Assembly: GCA_022826505.1 (NCBI GenBank) | Contig: JAJDUQ010000145.1 | Coordinates: 1 to 64,000, forward strand | Source: Gammaproteobacteria bacterium | GTDB lineage: Bacteria; Pseudomonadota; Gammaproteobacteria; HK1 | DNA: 64,000 nucleotides | Direction: 5' to 3' | In this document: one piece after another, positions 18,412 to 29,535 of the stretch | How the letters are laid out: each line of letters opens with the position of its first letter | Position numbering within the stretch: position 1 is the first letter of the stretch | The notes under the pieces: model-generated | The model's database searches: none | What the model saw: only the letters and a program-made list of their open reading frames with translations | Told to the model about the DNA's origin: nothing | Made by a program: the position numbers and the translations under genes

Positions 18412-19728
18412 TCAGTCCTTCGGACGCAGGTCGACGATGCGCCTGGCCTTGCCGAGGGAGCGCTCGAGCGATTCCGGCTCCCTGACACGGACGTCGCTTC
18501 TGATGCCGATTCGCGACCTGATGTGCCGGGCGAGATCGCGACCGGCCGCTTCGCGCGACTCCCGATCCGCGGCGCCCGCCCTGGCTTCCACCACGACCGT
18601 CAGCTCGTCGAGACGTCCCGATCGCCGAACTTCGAGGCAGTAGTGCGGCGACAGCCGGTCGTCCAGAAGCAGTATTTCCTCGACCTGAGACGGAAACAGG
18701 TTGACCCCGCGGATAATCAGCATGTCGTCGCTGCGTCCGGTCACCTTCTGCATCCGTCGCATCGAGCGCGCGGTGCCCGGCAGCAACCGGGTGAGATCGC
18801 GGGTGCGGTACCGAATGACGGGGCACGCTTCCCTGGTGAGAGACGTGAATACCAGCTCGCCAAGCTCACCGTCGGGCAGCACCTCGCCGGTCGTGGGGTC
18901 GATGATCTCGGGGTAGAAGTGATCCTCCCACACGTGAAGTCCGTCCTTGCTCTCGATGCATTCGACCGAAACGCCGGGACCGATGATTTCCGACAATCCA
19001 TAGATGTCGAGCGCCTGCATGTCGAATGTGGTTTCAATCTCGTCGCGCATCGCCTCGGTCCACGGCTCGGCGCCGAATATTCCGATCTGCACCGAGCACC
19101 GGCGCGGATCCAGACCCTGGCGTGCGAACTCGTCGGCGATGGCCAGCATGTACGAGGGCGTGACCGCGATGACCCGCGGCTCGAACTCGTCGATGATTTT
19201 CACTTGCCGCGCGGTGAGTCCTCCGGAGACGGGGATGACGGTGCAGCCGAGGCGTTCGGCGCCGCCGTGAAAGCCGAGACCGCCGGTGAACAGACCGTAG
19301 CCGTAGGTCACCTGCACCATGTCGCCGGGCCGAGTGCCGGTGGCGCGAATCGACCGCGCCATGACCTCCGCCCACATGTCGAGATCGCTCCCGGTGTAGC
19401 CGACGACGGTCGGGGTACCGGTGGTTCCGCTCGACGCATGGATGCGAATCACCCGTTCGCGCGGCACCGCGAACATGTCGAACGGGTAGTTGCGACGCAG
19501 ATCTTCCTTGACGGTGAAGGGGAAGTTGACGAGGTCCTCGAGTGATTCGAGATCGGCCGGATTCAGCCCGACGCCGTCGAAGCGTGATCTGTAATGGGCG
19601 ACGTTGTCATAGGCGTGTCGCAGGGTCGCGCGAAGGCGCGTGAGCTGCAACGCCGCGATTTCGTCGCGGCTGGCGGTTTCGATCGGATCGAGTGTGCTCG
19701 GTTCCGGGGGACGGACTGGATCGTTCAT
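18412..19728 (-). CDS. paaK: phenylacetate-CoA ligase
   Basis: This 438-residue protein is an AMP-forming phenylacetate-CoA ligase. It has the PaaK pattern: [20 protein letters not shown], the P-loop [31 protein letters not shown], and [17 protein letters not shown], with [14 protein letters not shown] in the C-terminal domain. The ATG at 19728 has an AGGAAGGAA site. It is convergent with iorAB. Together these genes would convert phenylalanine-derived arylpyruvates and free arylacetates to arylacetyl-CoA. No other paa gene is in the window. Confidence 0.94.
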   Translation of the reverse strand: MNDPVRPPEPSTLDPIETASRDEIAALQLTRLRATLRHAYDNVAHYRSRFDGVGLNPADLESLEDLVNFPFTVKEDLRRNYPFDMFAVPRERVIRIHASSGTTGTPTVVGYTGSDLDMWAEVMARSIRATGTRPGDMVQVTYGYGLFTGGLGFHGGAERLGCTVIPVSGGLTARQVKIIDEFEPRVIAVTPSYMLAIADEFARQGLDPRRCSVQIGIFGAEPWTEAMRDEIETTFDMQALDIYGLSEIIGPGVSVECIESKDGLHVWEDHFYPEIIDPTTGEVLPDGELGELVFTSLTREACPVIRYRTRDLTRLLPGTARSMRRMQKVTGRSDDMLIIRGVNLFPSQVEEILLLDDRLSPHYCLEVRRSGRLDELTVVVEARAGAADRESREAAGRDLARHIRSRIGIRSDVRVREPESLERSLGKARRIVDLRPKD

Positions 19729-19868
19729 TTCGACAATTCCTTCCTGCCGAGCTGTTCGAGGACTTCCGGAGTCCGGCTTGCGTCGTGCCGTTCCGTGTCG
19801 CGGCCAATGATGAAGAGTCGAGGAGAAAATGTCTTCCCGACAGTCGTCGAGCGCCGGGTTCGGCATCT

Positions 19869-19897
19869 TTGCCGCAACGCCCGAAGCCGGGTATATT
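19869..19897 (+). promoter_or_regulatory. sigma-70 promoter candidate for rpsU operon
   Basis: TTGCCG at 19869-19874 is separated by 17 bases from TATATT at 19892-19897. It lies about 50 bases before the rpsU start, in the divergent gap with paaK. The match and position fit the known promoter placement of the rpsU-dnaG-rpoD block. Confidence 0.55.
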
Positions 19898-19949
19898 TCT
19901 TCGCTTGCCGCAGCGCAACAGACCACCATCGAATGAGGGAACCGTCTCG

Positions 19950-20165
19950 ATGCCGCAAATCCGTGTGAAGGAGAACGAGCCTTTCGACGTCGCGCTTCGC
20001 CGTTTCAAGCGCGCCTGCGAGAAGGCCGGCGTACTGACCGAGGTACGCCGCCGCGAGTACCACGAAAAGCCCACGTCGATCCGCAAGCGGAAGGCCGCCG
20101 CGGCGGTGAAGCGCCACCTGAAGAAGCTCCAGCGCGAGCAGATCAAGCGCACCCGACTGTACTGA
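19950..20165 (+). CDS. rpsU: 30S ribosomal protein S21
   Basis: This 71-residue basic protein is S21. It starts [21 protein letters not shown], carries [19 protein letters not shown], and ends with KRTRLY, all family features. The ATG at 19950 was chosen because longer upstream frames have no S21 character. It opens the macromolecular synthesis block S21-YqeY-primase-sigma-70. Confidence 0.97.
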   Translation: MPQIRVKENEPFDVALRRFKRACEKAGVLTEVRRREYHEKPTSIRKRKAAAAVKRHLKKLQREQIKRTRLY

Positions 20166-20190
20166 ATTTCTTCCAGCGTCGCCCCGCGCC

Positions 20191-20646
20191 GTGGCCGATT
20201 CCCTGAAAGTCCGCATTCTCGAAGATGTGAAGGACGCGATGCGCGCCCGAGACAAGGCGCGTCTCGGAACTCTGCGAATGGTGACCGCCGCGATCAAGCA
20301 GCGTGAGGTCGACCAGCGCACATCACCCCTGGACGATGCCTCCGTCGTCGCCGTGCTGGAGAAGATGCTCAAGCAGCGGCGCGAATCCGCCCGCCAGTAC
20401 GATGGCGCCGGCCGTGCCGATCTGGCGACAGCCGAACGCGAAGAGATCGGGGTGATCGAGCGGTACATGCCACGCGCACTCGATTCGTCCGAGATCGACG
20501 CGATGATCGAAGCCGCCGTCGACGATGCAGGAGCCGCGACGATGAAGGACATGGGTCGCGTGATGGGTTTGCTCAAGCCACGGGTGCAGGGCCGCGCGGA
20601 CATGGGTACCGTGAGCGCGGCGGTCCGGGCAAGATTGTCCGGCTGA
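20191..20646 (+). CDS. GatB/YqeY domain-containing protein
   Basis: This 151-residue protein is the YqeY family, whose fold matches the tRNA-binding tail of GatB; its function is not established. It begins with GTG (GTGGCCGATTCCCTGAAAG) 25 bases after rpsU. The family blocks LGTLRMVTAAIKQREVD, ERYMPRALDSSEI, and MKDMGRVMGLLKPRVQGRAD are clear. Its position between rpsU and dnaG is conserved in many proteobacteria. Confidence 0.93.
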   Translation: MADSLKVRILEDVKDAMRARDKARLGTLRMVTAAIKQREVDQRTSPLDDASVVAVLEKMLKQRRESARQYDGAGRADLATAEREEIGVIERYMPRALDSSEIDAMIEAAVDDAGAATMKDMGRVMGLLKPRVQGRADMGTVSAAVRARLSG

Positions 20647-20697
20647 CAATCCTGTCCGGGGTCCATTCGGCGGGACCTTCGTACATCACGGAGAAAC

Positions 20698-22536
20698 ATG
20701 GCGGGGCGTATCCCCCAGTCCTTCATCGACGACCTCGTCACCGCGACCGACATCGTCGAGGTGATCGAGCACTACGTCCCCCTCAAGCGCGCCGGCAAGG
20801 AGTTCAAGGCGTGCTGTCCGTTCCACGACGAGAAGACCCCCTCGTTCACCGTCGTCCCCGACAAGCAGTTCTACCATTGCTTCGGATGCGGGGCGCACGG
20901 AACCGCCGTCGGGTTCCTGATGGACTACGCGAACCTGGAATTCACCGAGGCGGTGGAAGAACTCGCGCGCCGGGCGGGACGCGAGGTGCCTCGCGAAAGT
21001 GGCGGCGAACGCGGGCCGCGCGACGATATCGAGCCGATCTTCGACGCACTTGAAAGGGCCAACGCATACTTTCAACGACAGCTCCGGCGCCACCCGCAGG
21101 CGTCACGGGCGGTGGAGTACCTCAAGGGACGCGGCCTGTCGGGCGAGATTGCCGCCGAGTTCCAGCTCGGGTTTGCGCCGCCCGGCTGGGACAGCATGCG
21201 TAGCGAACTCGCCGTCGACGACCGCTCGCGGACGGCACTCGTTGACGCGGGGCTGTTGATCGCACCCGACGACGGCCGACCCTACAATCGTTTTCGCGAC
21301 CGCATCACTTTCCCCATCCATGACTCGAGGGGGCGCGTCGTCGGCTTCGGTGCCCGTATCATCGACGACGGCGAACCGAAGTACCTCAACTCCCCGGAAA
21401 CCCCGGTGTTTCACAAGGGACGCGAGCTCTACGGACTCTGGCGTGCGCGACGCGCGGGACGATCGCCAGCGCGAATGCTCGTGGTTGAGGGCTACATGGA
21501 CGTCGTGGCGCTGGCGCAGTCCGGAATCGACTACGCAGTGGCGACACTGGGTACCGCCGCAACCGAAGCGCACGTCCAGCGCCTGTTTCGTGGCGTCAAC
21601 GACATCGTTTTCTGCTTTGACGGCGATGAGGCTGGCCGTCGCGCTGCCTGGCGCGCGGTGGAGAACACGCTTCCGGCGATGAAGTCCGGCCGTCAGGCGC
21701 TGTTCCTGTTTCTTCCCGAAGGCGAAGACCCTGACAGCCTCGTTCGCACGGAAGGCAGGCATGCGTTCGAGAACCGTCTCGACGGCGCAGTTCCCTTGAG
21801 TAGATTCGTATTCAATCAGCTCGCCGTCGGAGTCGACCTGACGACACCGGAAGGTGGCGCACGCTTTGTCGAGCGCCTTCGTCCTCTGGTCAATCGGACC
21901 CCGGTCGGTCCCTTCCGGCGTCAGCTAGTGGTGCAGATTGGCGAGTCGTATGCCGCACGCATCCCGGGAGCGCGGTATCGACGCCAGGTGGAAAGGTGGC
22001 TCGACGAGTTGGCAACTGACGATTCGTCGAAGGGGCTGGATCGACTCGGAAGGAGGATGCACGCGCACACCGAGCGCCTGCAGGGCTCGGAATCGCCCGC
22101 GACGCGTGCGGTACGTATGCTCCTCCACAATCCGTCGCTCGCGGCCATCGCCGCCGCTGACGTCGACAAGATGCGCGGCGAGCAATTGCCTGACGCGGAG
22201 TTGCTTGCTCATCTGATTGAGTTGCTCCGTGCAAACCCCGATTTGAAAATGGCCGGACTCGTGGAACGCTTTCGCTCACACGATTGGTTCCCAAGAATCG
22301 AGGAGCTCGCGCGAAGAGAGCCGGCAATCTCCGACAGGGCGAAACTCGAGGTGGAGTTCGTCGGCTGCCTTCAACGGGTCGCGGATCGTGCTGCACAACA
22401 ACGCGTGCAGCGCCGCGTCGACGAGTTGGCGAAGCGGCGACTTTCCGAGTTGAGTGAACGAGAGCGGCACGAGCTCGCGGAGTTGACCGTTCGCCGTGGG
22501 ACAAGTCGAGACGACAAGACTCGGCGTGGCGAGTGA
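20698..22536 (+). CDS. dnaG: DNA primase
   Basis: This 612-residue protein is DnaG, which makes RNA primers at the replication fork. The N-terminal zinc-binding domain has CCPFHDEKTPSF and YHCFGCGAHG. The RNA-polymerase domain follows, and the TOPRIM metal site shows MLVVEGYMDVVAL and FDGDEAGRRA. The C-terminal DnaB-interacting region is helical and weakly conserved. Codon usage becomes noticeably less GC3-rich after about 21,800, unlike the following rpoD. The ATG at 20698 follows GGAGAAAC. Confidence 0.97.
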   Translation: MAGRIPQSFIDDLVTATDIVEVIEHYVPLKRAGKEFKACCPFHDEKTPSFTVVPDKQFYHCFGCGAHGTAVGFLMDYANLEFTEAVEELARRAGREVPRESGGERGPRDDIEPIFDALERANAYFQRQLRRHPQASRAVEYLKGRGLSGEIAAEFQLGFAPPGWDSMRSELAVDDRSRTALVDAGLLIAPDDGRPYNRFRDRITFPIHDSRGRVVGFGARIIDDGEPKYLNSPETPVFHKGRELYGLWRARRAGRSPARMLVVEGYMDVVALAQSGIDYAVATLGTAATEAHVQRLFRGVNDIVFCFDGDEAGRRAAWRAVENTLPAMKSGRQALFLFLPEGEDPDSLVRTEGRHAFENRLDGAVPLSRFVFNQLAVGVDLTTPEGGARFVERLRPLVNRTPVGPFRRQLVVQIGESYAARIPGARYRRQVERWLDELATDDSSKGLDRLGRRMHAHTERLQGSESPATRAVRMLLHNPSLAAIAAADVDKMRGEQLPDAELLAHLIELLRANPDLKMAGLVERFRSHDWFPRIEELARREPAISDRAKLEVEFVGCLQRVADRAAQQRVQRRVDELAKRRLSELSERERHELAELTVRRGTSRDDKTRRGE

Positions 22537-22677
22537 CGCAGACAGCAGAGGTGAACCCGAGCCGCCCCAAAATGCCCAACGGGGCGACGATCTTCCCATA
22601 CCGACTCCTCATCGCATCTGCTAGAATTCCGTGTTTAGTTCGATCCGGACAATCACATCGTCGACATAGGTGGACAC

Positions 22678-24480
<1,803 letters not shown>

Positions 24481-24636
24481 CGCGGACCGCCGGCCGCGAA
24501 CGACGTCCGAAAGGGAGAAAGAGCGAGATTCGGAACCTGGAGCGAGCCGCGCCCCGGACGCGGCCTCTCCAGGATTCCGCTACGGCGAACGCAACCTTGA
24601 TCGTCGCCGAAAATTCCAGTCGTTCCGCTGTTCGAC

Positions 24637-25698
24637 CTACTTCTTCGGCTCGGTCTTGCCGTCGTAGCGCTTGCGCCATTCGGCGACGAGTCGGTCCTTG
24701 TTGTTTGCCGCCCATACGAAGTCGTTGTTGATCATTCGATCCTGGACCTCGGGGGGAAAGTGGTCCCATTTCTTGATCATGACGGGCATGGCGACCACGG
24801 AATAGCGCGAGGCGTAGATCTCCATCGCCGGCGCGGTGACGGTCCAGTCGATGAACGTCCGGGCATCCTCGAGGTTCTTCGTTCCGGTCATGATCGCCAC
24901 CGCCTGCATCTCCCACCCGATCCCTTCCTCGGGAATGACGATGTCGATGGGAGCGCCCTTGCTCTTGAGCTTGGCCCCCCGGAACGGCCACGAGATTCCG
25001 ACCGTGTACTCGCCGCTGGCCGCCTGCTTGCACGGCTTCGAGCCGGAGTGCGTGTAGAGCGCAACGTTCTCGTGCAGCTTGTCCATGTACTCCCAGGCCT
25101 TCTCCTCGCCCCAGATCTGGATCCAGCTCGACACGTCGAGGAATCCGGTGCCGGACGATGCGGGGTTCGGCATCGTCACGTGGCCCTTGTAGACCGGGTC
25201 GGTCAGATCCGACCACTTCGAGGGCTTCGGCAGGCCGTGCTTTTCCGCCTCGATGGTGTTGAAGCAGATGGCGCCCGCCCAACCGTAGATCCCGGTCCAG
25301 TGCGCGGGGTCGTTCCTGTCGCGGTACCGATCGTCGAGCGCATCCACTCCCTTCGGGGTGTACGGCACGAACATGCCGAGCTCGTCCATTCCCAGCATGC
25401 TCGTCGCCGCCATCGCGAACAGCACGTCGGATCGCGGGTTGTCCTTCTCGGCCATCAGCCGCGCGTGCATGATGCCGGTGGAGTCGCGCACCCAACTGAC
25501 CTTGATGTCGGGATGCGCCTTGCTGAACGCCTCGCCGATCACCTTCAGGTTGTCGGCGTCCGTCGTCGAATAGATGGTGAGCTCACCCGCGTGCGACACC
25601 GATGCTGCGAGGCCGAGCGACACGGCCACGGCGGCGATGCGCTTCGGTGCACCTGCCGCCCAGCCGGAAAGCGTGCGTACGACTGAATCAATCATCAT
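24637..25698 (-). CDS. phnS: periplasmic binding protein of a 2-aminoethylphosphonate-type ABC transporter
   Basis: This 353-residue protein has a signal peptide (hydrophobic stretch IAAVAVSLGLAASVSHA, probable cleavage after SHA). The mature part begins GELTIYSTTDADNLKVI, and blocks such as DSTGIMHARLMAEKDNPRSDV, MPNPASSGTGFLDVSSW and YTHSGSKPCKQAA match the PhnS2-type substrate-binding family related to iron-binding FbpA proteins. Two adjacent ATGs (25698 and 25695) follow AGGAGGAA. It is divergent from the ATPase and permease genes, which complete the transporter. No phosphonate-degrading enzyme (PhnW, PhnX, PhnA) is in the window, so the substrate is an inference. Confidence 0.85.
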   Translation of the reverse strand: MMIDSVVRTLSGWAAGAPKRIAAVAVSLGLAASVSHAGELTIYSTTDADNLKVIGEAFSKAHPDIKVSWVRDSTGIMHARLMAEKDNPRSDVLFAMAATSMLGMDELGMFVPYTPKGVDALDDRYRDRNDPAHWTGIYGWAGAICFNTIEAEKHGLPKPSKWSDLTDPVYKGHVTMPNPASSGTGFLDVSSWIQIWGEEKAWEYMDKLHENVALYTHSGSKPCKQAASGEYTVGISWPFRGAKLKSKGAPIDIVIPEEGIGWEMQAVAIMTGTKNLEDARTFIDWTVTAPAMEIYASRYSVVAMPVMIKKWDHFPPEVQDRMINNDFVWAANNKDRLVAEWRKRYDGKTEPKK

Positions 25699-25906
25699 GT
25701 TCCTCCTCTGTCGGCCTGCGAATGCAACGGCCATGATCGCGACATCGGAATCGATATCTGTGCTAACAATAGCAGACGAGCCGACGCCGATCGCACGGCC
25801 ACACGTCTTCTCCAGCGGTGCGGGCCCTGTCTGCGTGAGCGCCCTGCCCTTCCCGATCCGAACGCGAGCGACGCAAGGACCCTGAGAGCACTTCGGAGGA
25901 CGCAAG

Positions 25907-27013
25907 ATGGACCGACCCGCCGCCGACAACGGGAGTGCGCCGTACCTCGTAACGACATCGCTGTCCAAGTACTTCGGCTCCTTTCCCGCGCTCTCGGACA
26001 TCACCTGCTCCATCGCGCGAGGCGAATTCATCTGCTTCCTCGGTCCGTCGGGATGCGGGAAGACGACATTGCTCCGGTGCATCGCGGGACTCGAGACGCA
26101 GACCGAGGGTGAAATCCGGGTCGACGGGAGGGACGTCTCCTGGCTGCCGCCGTCGCGGCGCGACTTCGGAATCGTCTTCCAGTCCTACGCCCTGTTCCCG
26201 AACCTGACCGTCGCGGCCAACGTCGGCTTCGGTCTGGTGAACCAGAGGATCGGGCGCGATGCCGTCGAGCGGCGAGTCGACGAGCTGCTCTCTCTTGTCG
26301 ACCTGTCCGGGCACGCGGCCAAGTACCCGGCCCAGCTCTCGGGCGGGGAGCAGCAGCGCGTCGCGCTCGCGCGCGCGCTCGCTCCTTCGCCCGGGCTCCT
26401 CCTCCTCGACGAGCCGCTGTCGGCGCTGGACGCGAAGGTCCGGGCCCGGCTTCGGCGCGAGATCAGGGACATCCAGGATCGACTGGGGGTGACCACGATC
26501 ATGGTGACCCACGATCAGGAAGAAGCGCAGACGATGGCGGATCGAATCTTCGTCCTCGACGCGGGCCGGATCGAGCAGATGGGCACGCCGAGCGAGATCT
26601 ACGACGCCCCGGCGACGCCTTTCGTGGCCGACTTCATCGGGGTGATGAACTTCCTGCCGGTCACCGTCGTCGACCAGGGCCACGTGCGCTGCGGAGATCA
26701 TCGGTTCGAATGCGCCACCGCGCCGCACGCCACCGGGGCCGCCCTGAGCTGTGCGGTGCGACCGGAGGACATCTCCCTGGAGCACGACGGCGGCGCGCGA
26801 GCCGGCCAGGTCGAAGCGGAGATTCGCTACATCGAGATGCTCGGATCCTTCATGCGGATGTATCTGTTCTGCGACGGGCTCGGCGGGCTGGAAATCAGGG
26901 CCGACGTTCGCAAGGACCTGGCCCGGACCATGAAGCTCGCCCCGCGACGCCGGGTGAGCTTCTCGATTCCGAGCGAGAGCATTCGTCTCTACGAGCCGGA
27001 AGAGCCGGCATGA
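25907..27013 (+). CDS. phnT: ATP-binding subunit of a 2-aminoethylphosphonate-type ABC transporter
   Basis: This 368-residue ABC ATPase powers the importer encoded with its neighbours. Walker A GPSGCGKT is at 46-53, the signature LSGGEQQ at 144-150, Walker B LLLLDEP at 164-170, and the H-loop MVTHDQEEA follows. A C-terminal TOBE-like domain (about 275-365) regulates or contacts substrate in the CUT1/iron family. The permease ATG overlaps its stop by four bases (ATGA), so the two are translationally coupled. The ATG at 25907 follows CGGAGGACGCAAG. Confidence 0.9.
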   Translation: MDRPAADNGSAPYLVTTSLSKYFGSFPALSDITCSIARGEFICFLGPSGCGKTTLLRCIAGLETQTEGEIRVDGRDVSWLPPSRRDFGIVFQSYALFPNLTVAANVGFGLVNQRIGRDAVERRVDELLSLVDLSGHAAKYPAQLSGGEQQRVALARALAPSPGLLLLDEPLSALDAKVRARLRREIRDIQDRLGVTTIMVTHDQEEAQTMADRIFVLDAGRIEQMGTPSEIYDAPATPFVADFIGVMNFLPVTVVDQGHVRCGDHRFECATAPHATGAALSCAVRPEDISLEHDGGARAGQVEAEIRYIEMLGSFMRMYLFCDGLGGLEIRADVRKDLARTMKLAPRRRVSFSIPSESIRLYEPEEPA

Positions 27014-28710
27014 CGGCGGGGGTCGCGACCGGCGCGATACCACGCGGCAAGCCCGCGCTCGACCGTGACGACTGGACGGTGCGGATCCTGCTGGTCCTGC
27101 TGGTGGCCTTCTTCCTGATCGCGCTCGCGATTCCGCTCTACATGATGATCTCGCGCAGCTTCCTCGACCCCGAAGGCCGCTTCATCGGACTGGCGAACTA
27201 CGCGCTCTACTTCGACACCCCGGCCCTGTCGGAGTCCATCTCGAACAGCTTCTTCGTCGCGGGCACGAGCACCGTCATCGTCATCTCGCTCGCGTTCGTC
27301 TACGCATACGCCCTCACTCGCACATGCATGAAGTACAAAGGGTTTTTCAAGATCATGGCGATGGTCCCGCTGCTGAGCCCGTCGCTTCTCAAGGCCATCG
27401 CGCTCGTGTACTGGTTCGGCAACCAGGGGGTGCTGAACGACTTGCTGTTCGGTCATTCCATCTACGGACCGATCGGGATCATCATGGGCTCGGTGTTCTG
27501 GACCTTTCCGCACGCGGTGCTGATCATCTCCACCGCGCTCGCGATCTCGGACATGCGCCTGTACGAGGCGGCCGAGGTCCTGAAGACCAGCCGGTTGCGG
27601 ACCTTCTTCGCGGTCACGTTGCCGGGCGCGCGCTACGGGCTCATCAGCGCCACCATCGTCGTGTTCATCCTCGTGTTCACCGACTTCGGCGTGCCCAAGG
27701 TCATCGGAGGCAACTTCAACGTGCTGGCCACCGACATCTACAAGGAGGTCATCGGCCAGCAGAACTTCGAGATGGGGGCGGTGGTGTCGGTCGTGCTGCT
27801 GATCCCCGCCGTCATCGCATTCGTCATCGACCGCGTGGTGACCCGCAAGCAGACCGCCCTGCTCTCCGTGCGCGCAGTCCCGTTCGCACCGAAGCCGAAC
27901 CCCTGGGTCGACCGTTCCATGCTGCTCTTCTGCCTACTCATCACCGGCCTGACGCTGGCCATCCTGGGCATGGCGCAGTTCGCGGCGGTGGTCAAGTTCT
28001 GGCCCTACAACCTCGAGCTGACGCTTTCGCACTACTCGTTCGAGCTGGAAGGCGTCGGCCTGCGGGATTTCTTCAACTCGCTCGTCATGGCGGGAAGCGC
28101 GGCGGTGTTCGGCACCGCCCTGGTGTTCATCGGCGCGTTCGTGGTGGAGAAACCGCGGCGCGACCCGGTGGTTCGGCAGCTCATCCACTTCATCGCGTTG
28201 CTCCCGATGGCCATCCCCGGCATCGTCCTGGGGCTTGCGTACCTGTTCTTCATCAACGCCCCGGGCAACCCGCTCGGCTTCCTGTACGGGACGATCGCGA
28301 TACTCACGATCAACTCCGTCACCCACTTCTACACCGTGTCGCACCTCACCGCGGTCACCGCGCTGAAGCAGATCGACCGGGAGTTCGAGGCAGTTTCCGC
28401 ATCCCTCAAGGTACCCCTCACCCACAGCTTTCGACGCGTCACGGTACCGGTGTGCCTGCCCGCCATCTTCGACATCTCCATTTACCTATTTCTGAGCTGC
28501 ATGACGACGCTCTCGGCGGTGATCTTCCTCTATGGCCCTGAAACGAAGGTCGCCTCGGTGGCCGCGATTCACATGGACGAGGCGGGGGAGACCGCAAGCG
28601 CGGCGGCGATGGCGATGCTGATCGTCTACGCGTGCGCGGCGGTCAGGGTTCTGCACGCCTTCGTGACGGGATGGCTGCTCGCGCGTGTGCAGGCGTGGCG
28701 GCGGATGTGA
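27010..28710 (+). CDS. phnU: fused permease of a 2-aminoethylphosphonate-type ABC transporter
   Basis: This 566-residue protein is a double-domain permease with about twelve membrane spans, made of two binding-protein-dependent transport domains in tandem. The first half has an EAA-type loop around EAAEVLKTSRLRTF, the second around EAVSASLKVPLTHSF. This two-in-one arrangement is typical of the iron and 2-aminoethylphosphonate (PhnU2-type) permeases. It starts at ATGA overlapping the ATPase stop. The fold assignment is firm; the substrate is inferred from the family of the binding protein. Confidence 0.88.
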   Translation: MTAGVATGAIPRGKPALDRDDWTVRILLVLLVAFFLIALAIPLYMMISRSFLDPEGRFIGLANYALYFDTPALSESISNSFFVAGTSTVIVISLAFVYAYALTRTCMKYKGFFKIMAMVPLLSPSLLKAIALVYWFGNQGVLNDLLFGHSIYGPIGIIMGSVFWTFPHAVLIISTALAISDMRLYEAAEVLKTSRLRTFFAVTLPGARYGLISATIVVFILVFTDFGVPKVIGGNFNVLATDIYKEVIGQQNFEMGAVVSVVLLIPAVIAFVIDRVVTRKQTALLSVRAVPFAPKPNPWVDRSMLLFCLLITGLTLAILGMAQFAAVVKFWPYNLELTLSHYSFELEGVGLRDFFNSLVMAGSAAVFGTALVFIGAFVVEKPRRDPVVRQLIHFIALLPMAIPGIVLGLAYLFFINAPGNPLGFLYGTIAILTINSVTHFYTVSHLTAVTALKQIDREFEAVSASLKVPLTHSFRRVTVPVCLPAIFDISIYLFLSCMTTLSAVIFLYGPETKVASVAAIHMDEAGETASAAAMAMLIVYACAAVRVLHAFVTGWLLARVQAWRRM

Positions 28711-28725
28711 GGCGGGGACGGACGT

Positions 28726-29385
28726 TCAACGCTCCCGGCGCGGTCCTGCCGTGAGTCTGCCCGCCGCGACACGTGATTGCGCCGGCCGCCGGGGCCGGGG
28801 CACCGTCGCGGCCAGCGTCGGCCCATTCAGTACATAGTCGAGCTGCGCGTCGGTTTCAATCGCACCGGGACGCGCCCGCCGGACCGCGGCGACCGCATGA
28901 TCCGCGGATGCGCCGAAGGACGCGAGGAGTTTCGCGGCGATCATGCCGCTGCGCCCGAGTCCCCCGGCGCAGTGGACCAGGAGCCCTTCGCCGGCGCGCA
29001 GTGATTCGAGGATTCGGGCTCCGTCTCGCGACCAGGACTCGAGGAATGCACTCCCGGGCACCGACATGTCCGGAATTGCCATGTGATACCAGACGAGCCT
29101 GGTTCCGCGAACCTCGGCCGCGAATTCGGGAACGCCGAGACTGGCGAACTCGTGATCCTCGACAAGCGTAAGGACTGCCCCGGCACCCCACGCCATCAAG
29201 TCCCGCAGATCGCTACGGAGGTTGCGTGACCATCGCCCCCCGGCCGGTTCGATTCCGTTCCGACCCGGGCAGTGCGAGATTCCCAGTGAGCCGGCAACGG
29301 GGATCGGCACTCCCGCTATCCGAAGCGGACCGCTCCGCTCCGGATTGGACGGATGGGGTCCACCGTACGAGTTCGTGGGGTTCAT
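28726..29385 (-). CDS. CDKN3-like dual-specificity/tyrosine protein phosphatase
   Basis: This 219-residue protein has the cysteine-phosphatase signature HCAGGLGRSG, with the catalytic Cys at 139 and Arg at 145, and an upstream general-acid motif HMAIPDMSVP (Asp at about 106). The overall pattern, including VLTLVEDHEF, resembles the CDKN3 (cyclin-dependent kinase inhibitor 3) group of dual-specificity phosphatases. It is soluble. It starts 150 bases downstream of the creatinase stop on the same strand and converges with the transporter operon. The substrate is not evident; it may act on a phosphoprotein or on a small phosphorylated metabolite. Confidence 0.8.
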   Translation of the reverse strand: MNPTNSYGGPHPSNPERSGPLRIAGVPIPVAGSLGISHCPGRNGIEPAGGRWSRNLRSDLRDLMAWGAGAVLTLVEDHEFASLGVPEFAAEVRGTRLVWYHMAIPDMSVPGSAFLESWSRDGARILESLRAGEGLLVHCAGGLGRSGMIAAKLLASFGASADHAVAAVRRARPGAIETDAQLDYVLNGPTLAATVPRPRRPAQSRVAAGRLTAGPRRER

Positions 29386-29535
29386 TCCCGTGAGTAGCGA
29401 GAGAGACAGTGTCGGGCGATTCTCGGGTCCTGCCGCTCGAGGTTCAACCGGATTCGCGCGATCTCCGTCGTTCGGCCACCTGTTCCGGACACGGCTCGCG
29501 CGCCGACGCCCGTGCGGTCGGCGCCGCAGACCGGT

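Noticed and set aside
24540-24580. GC-rich inverted sequence after rpoD as a terminator
   Set aside because: The arms pair only partly (GCCGCG with CGCGGC) and no T run follows.
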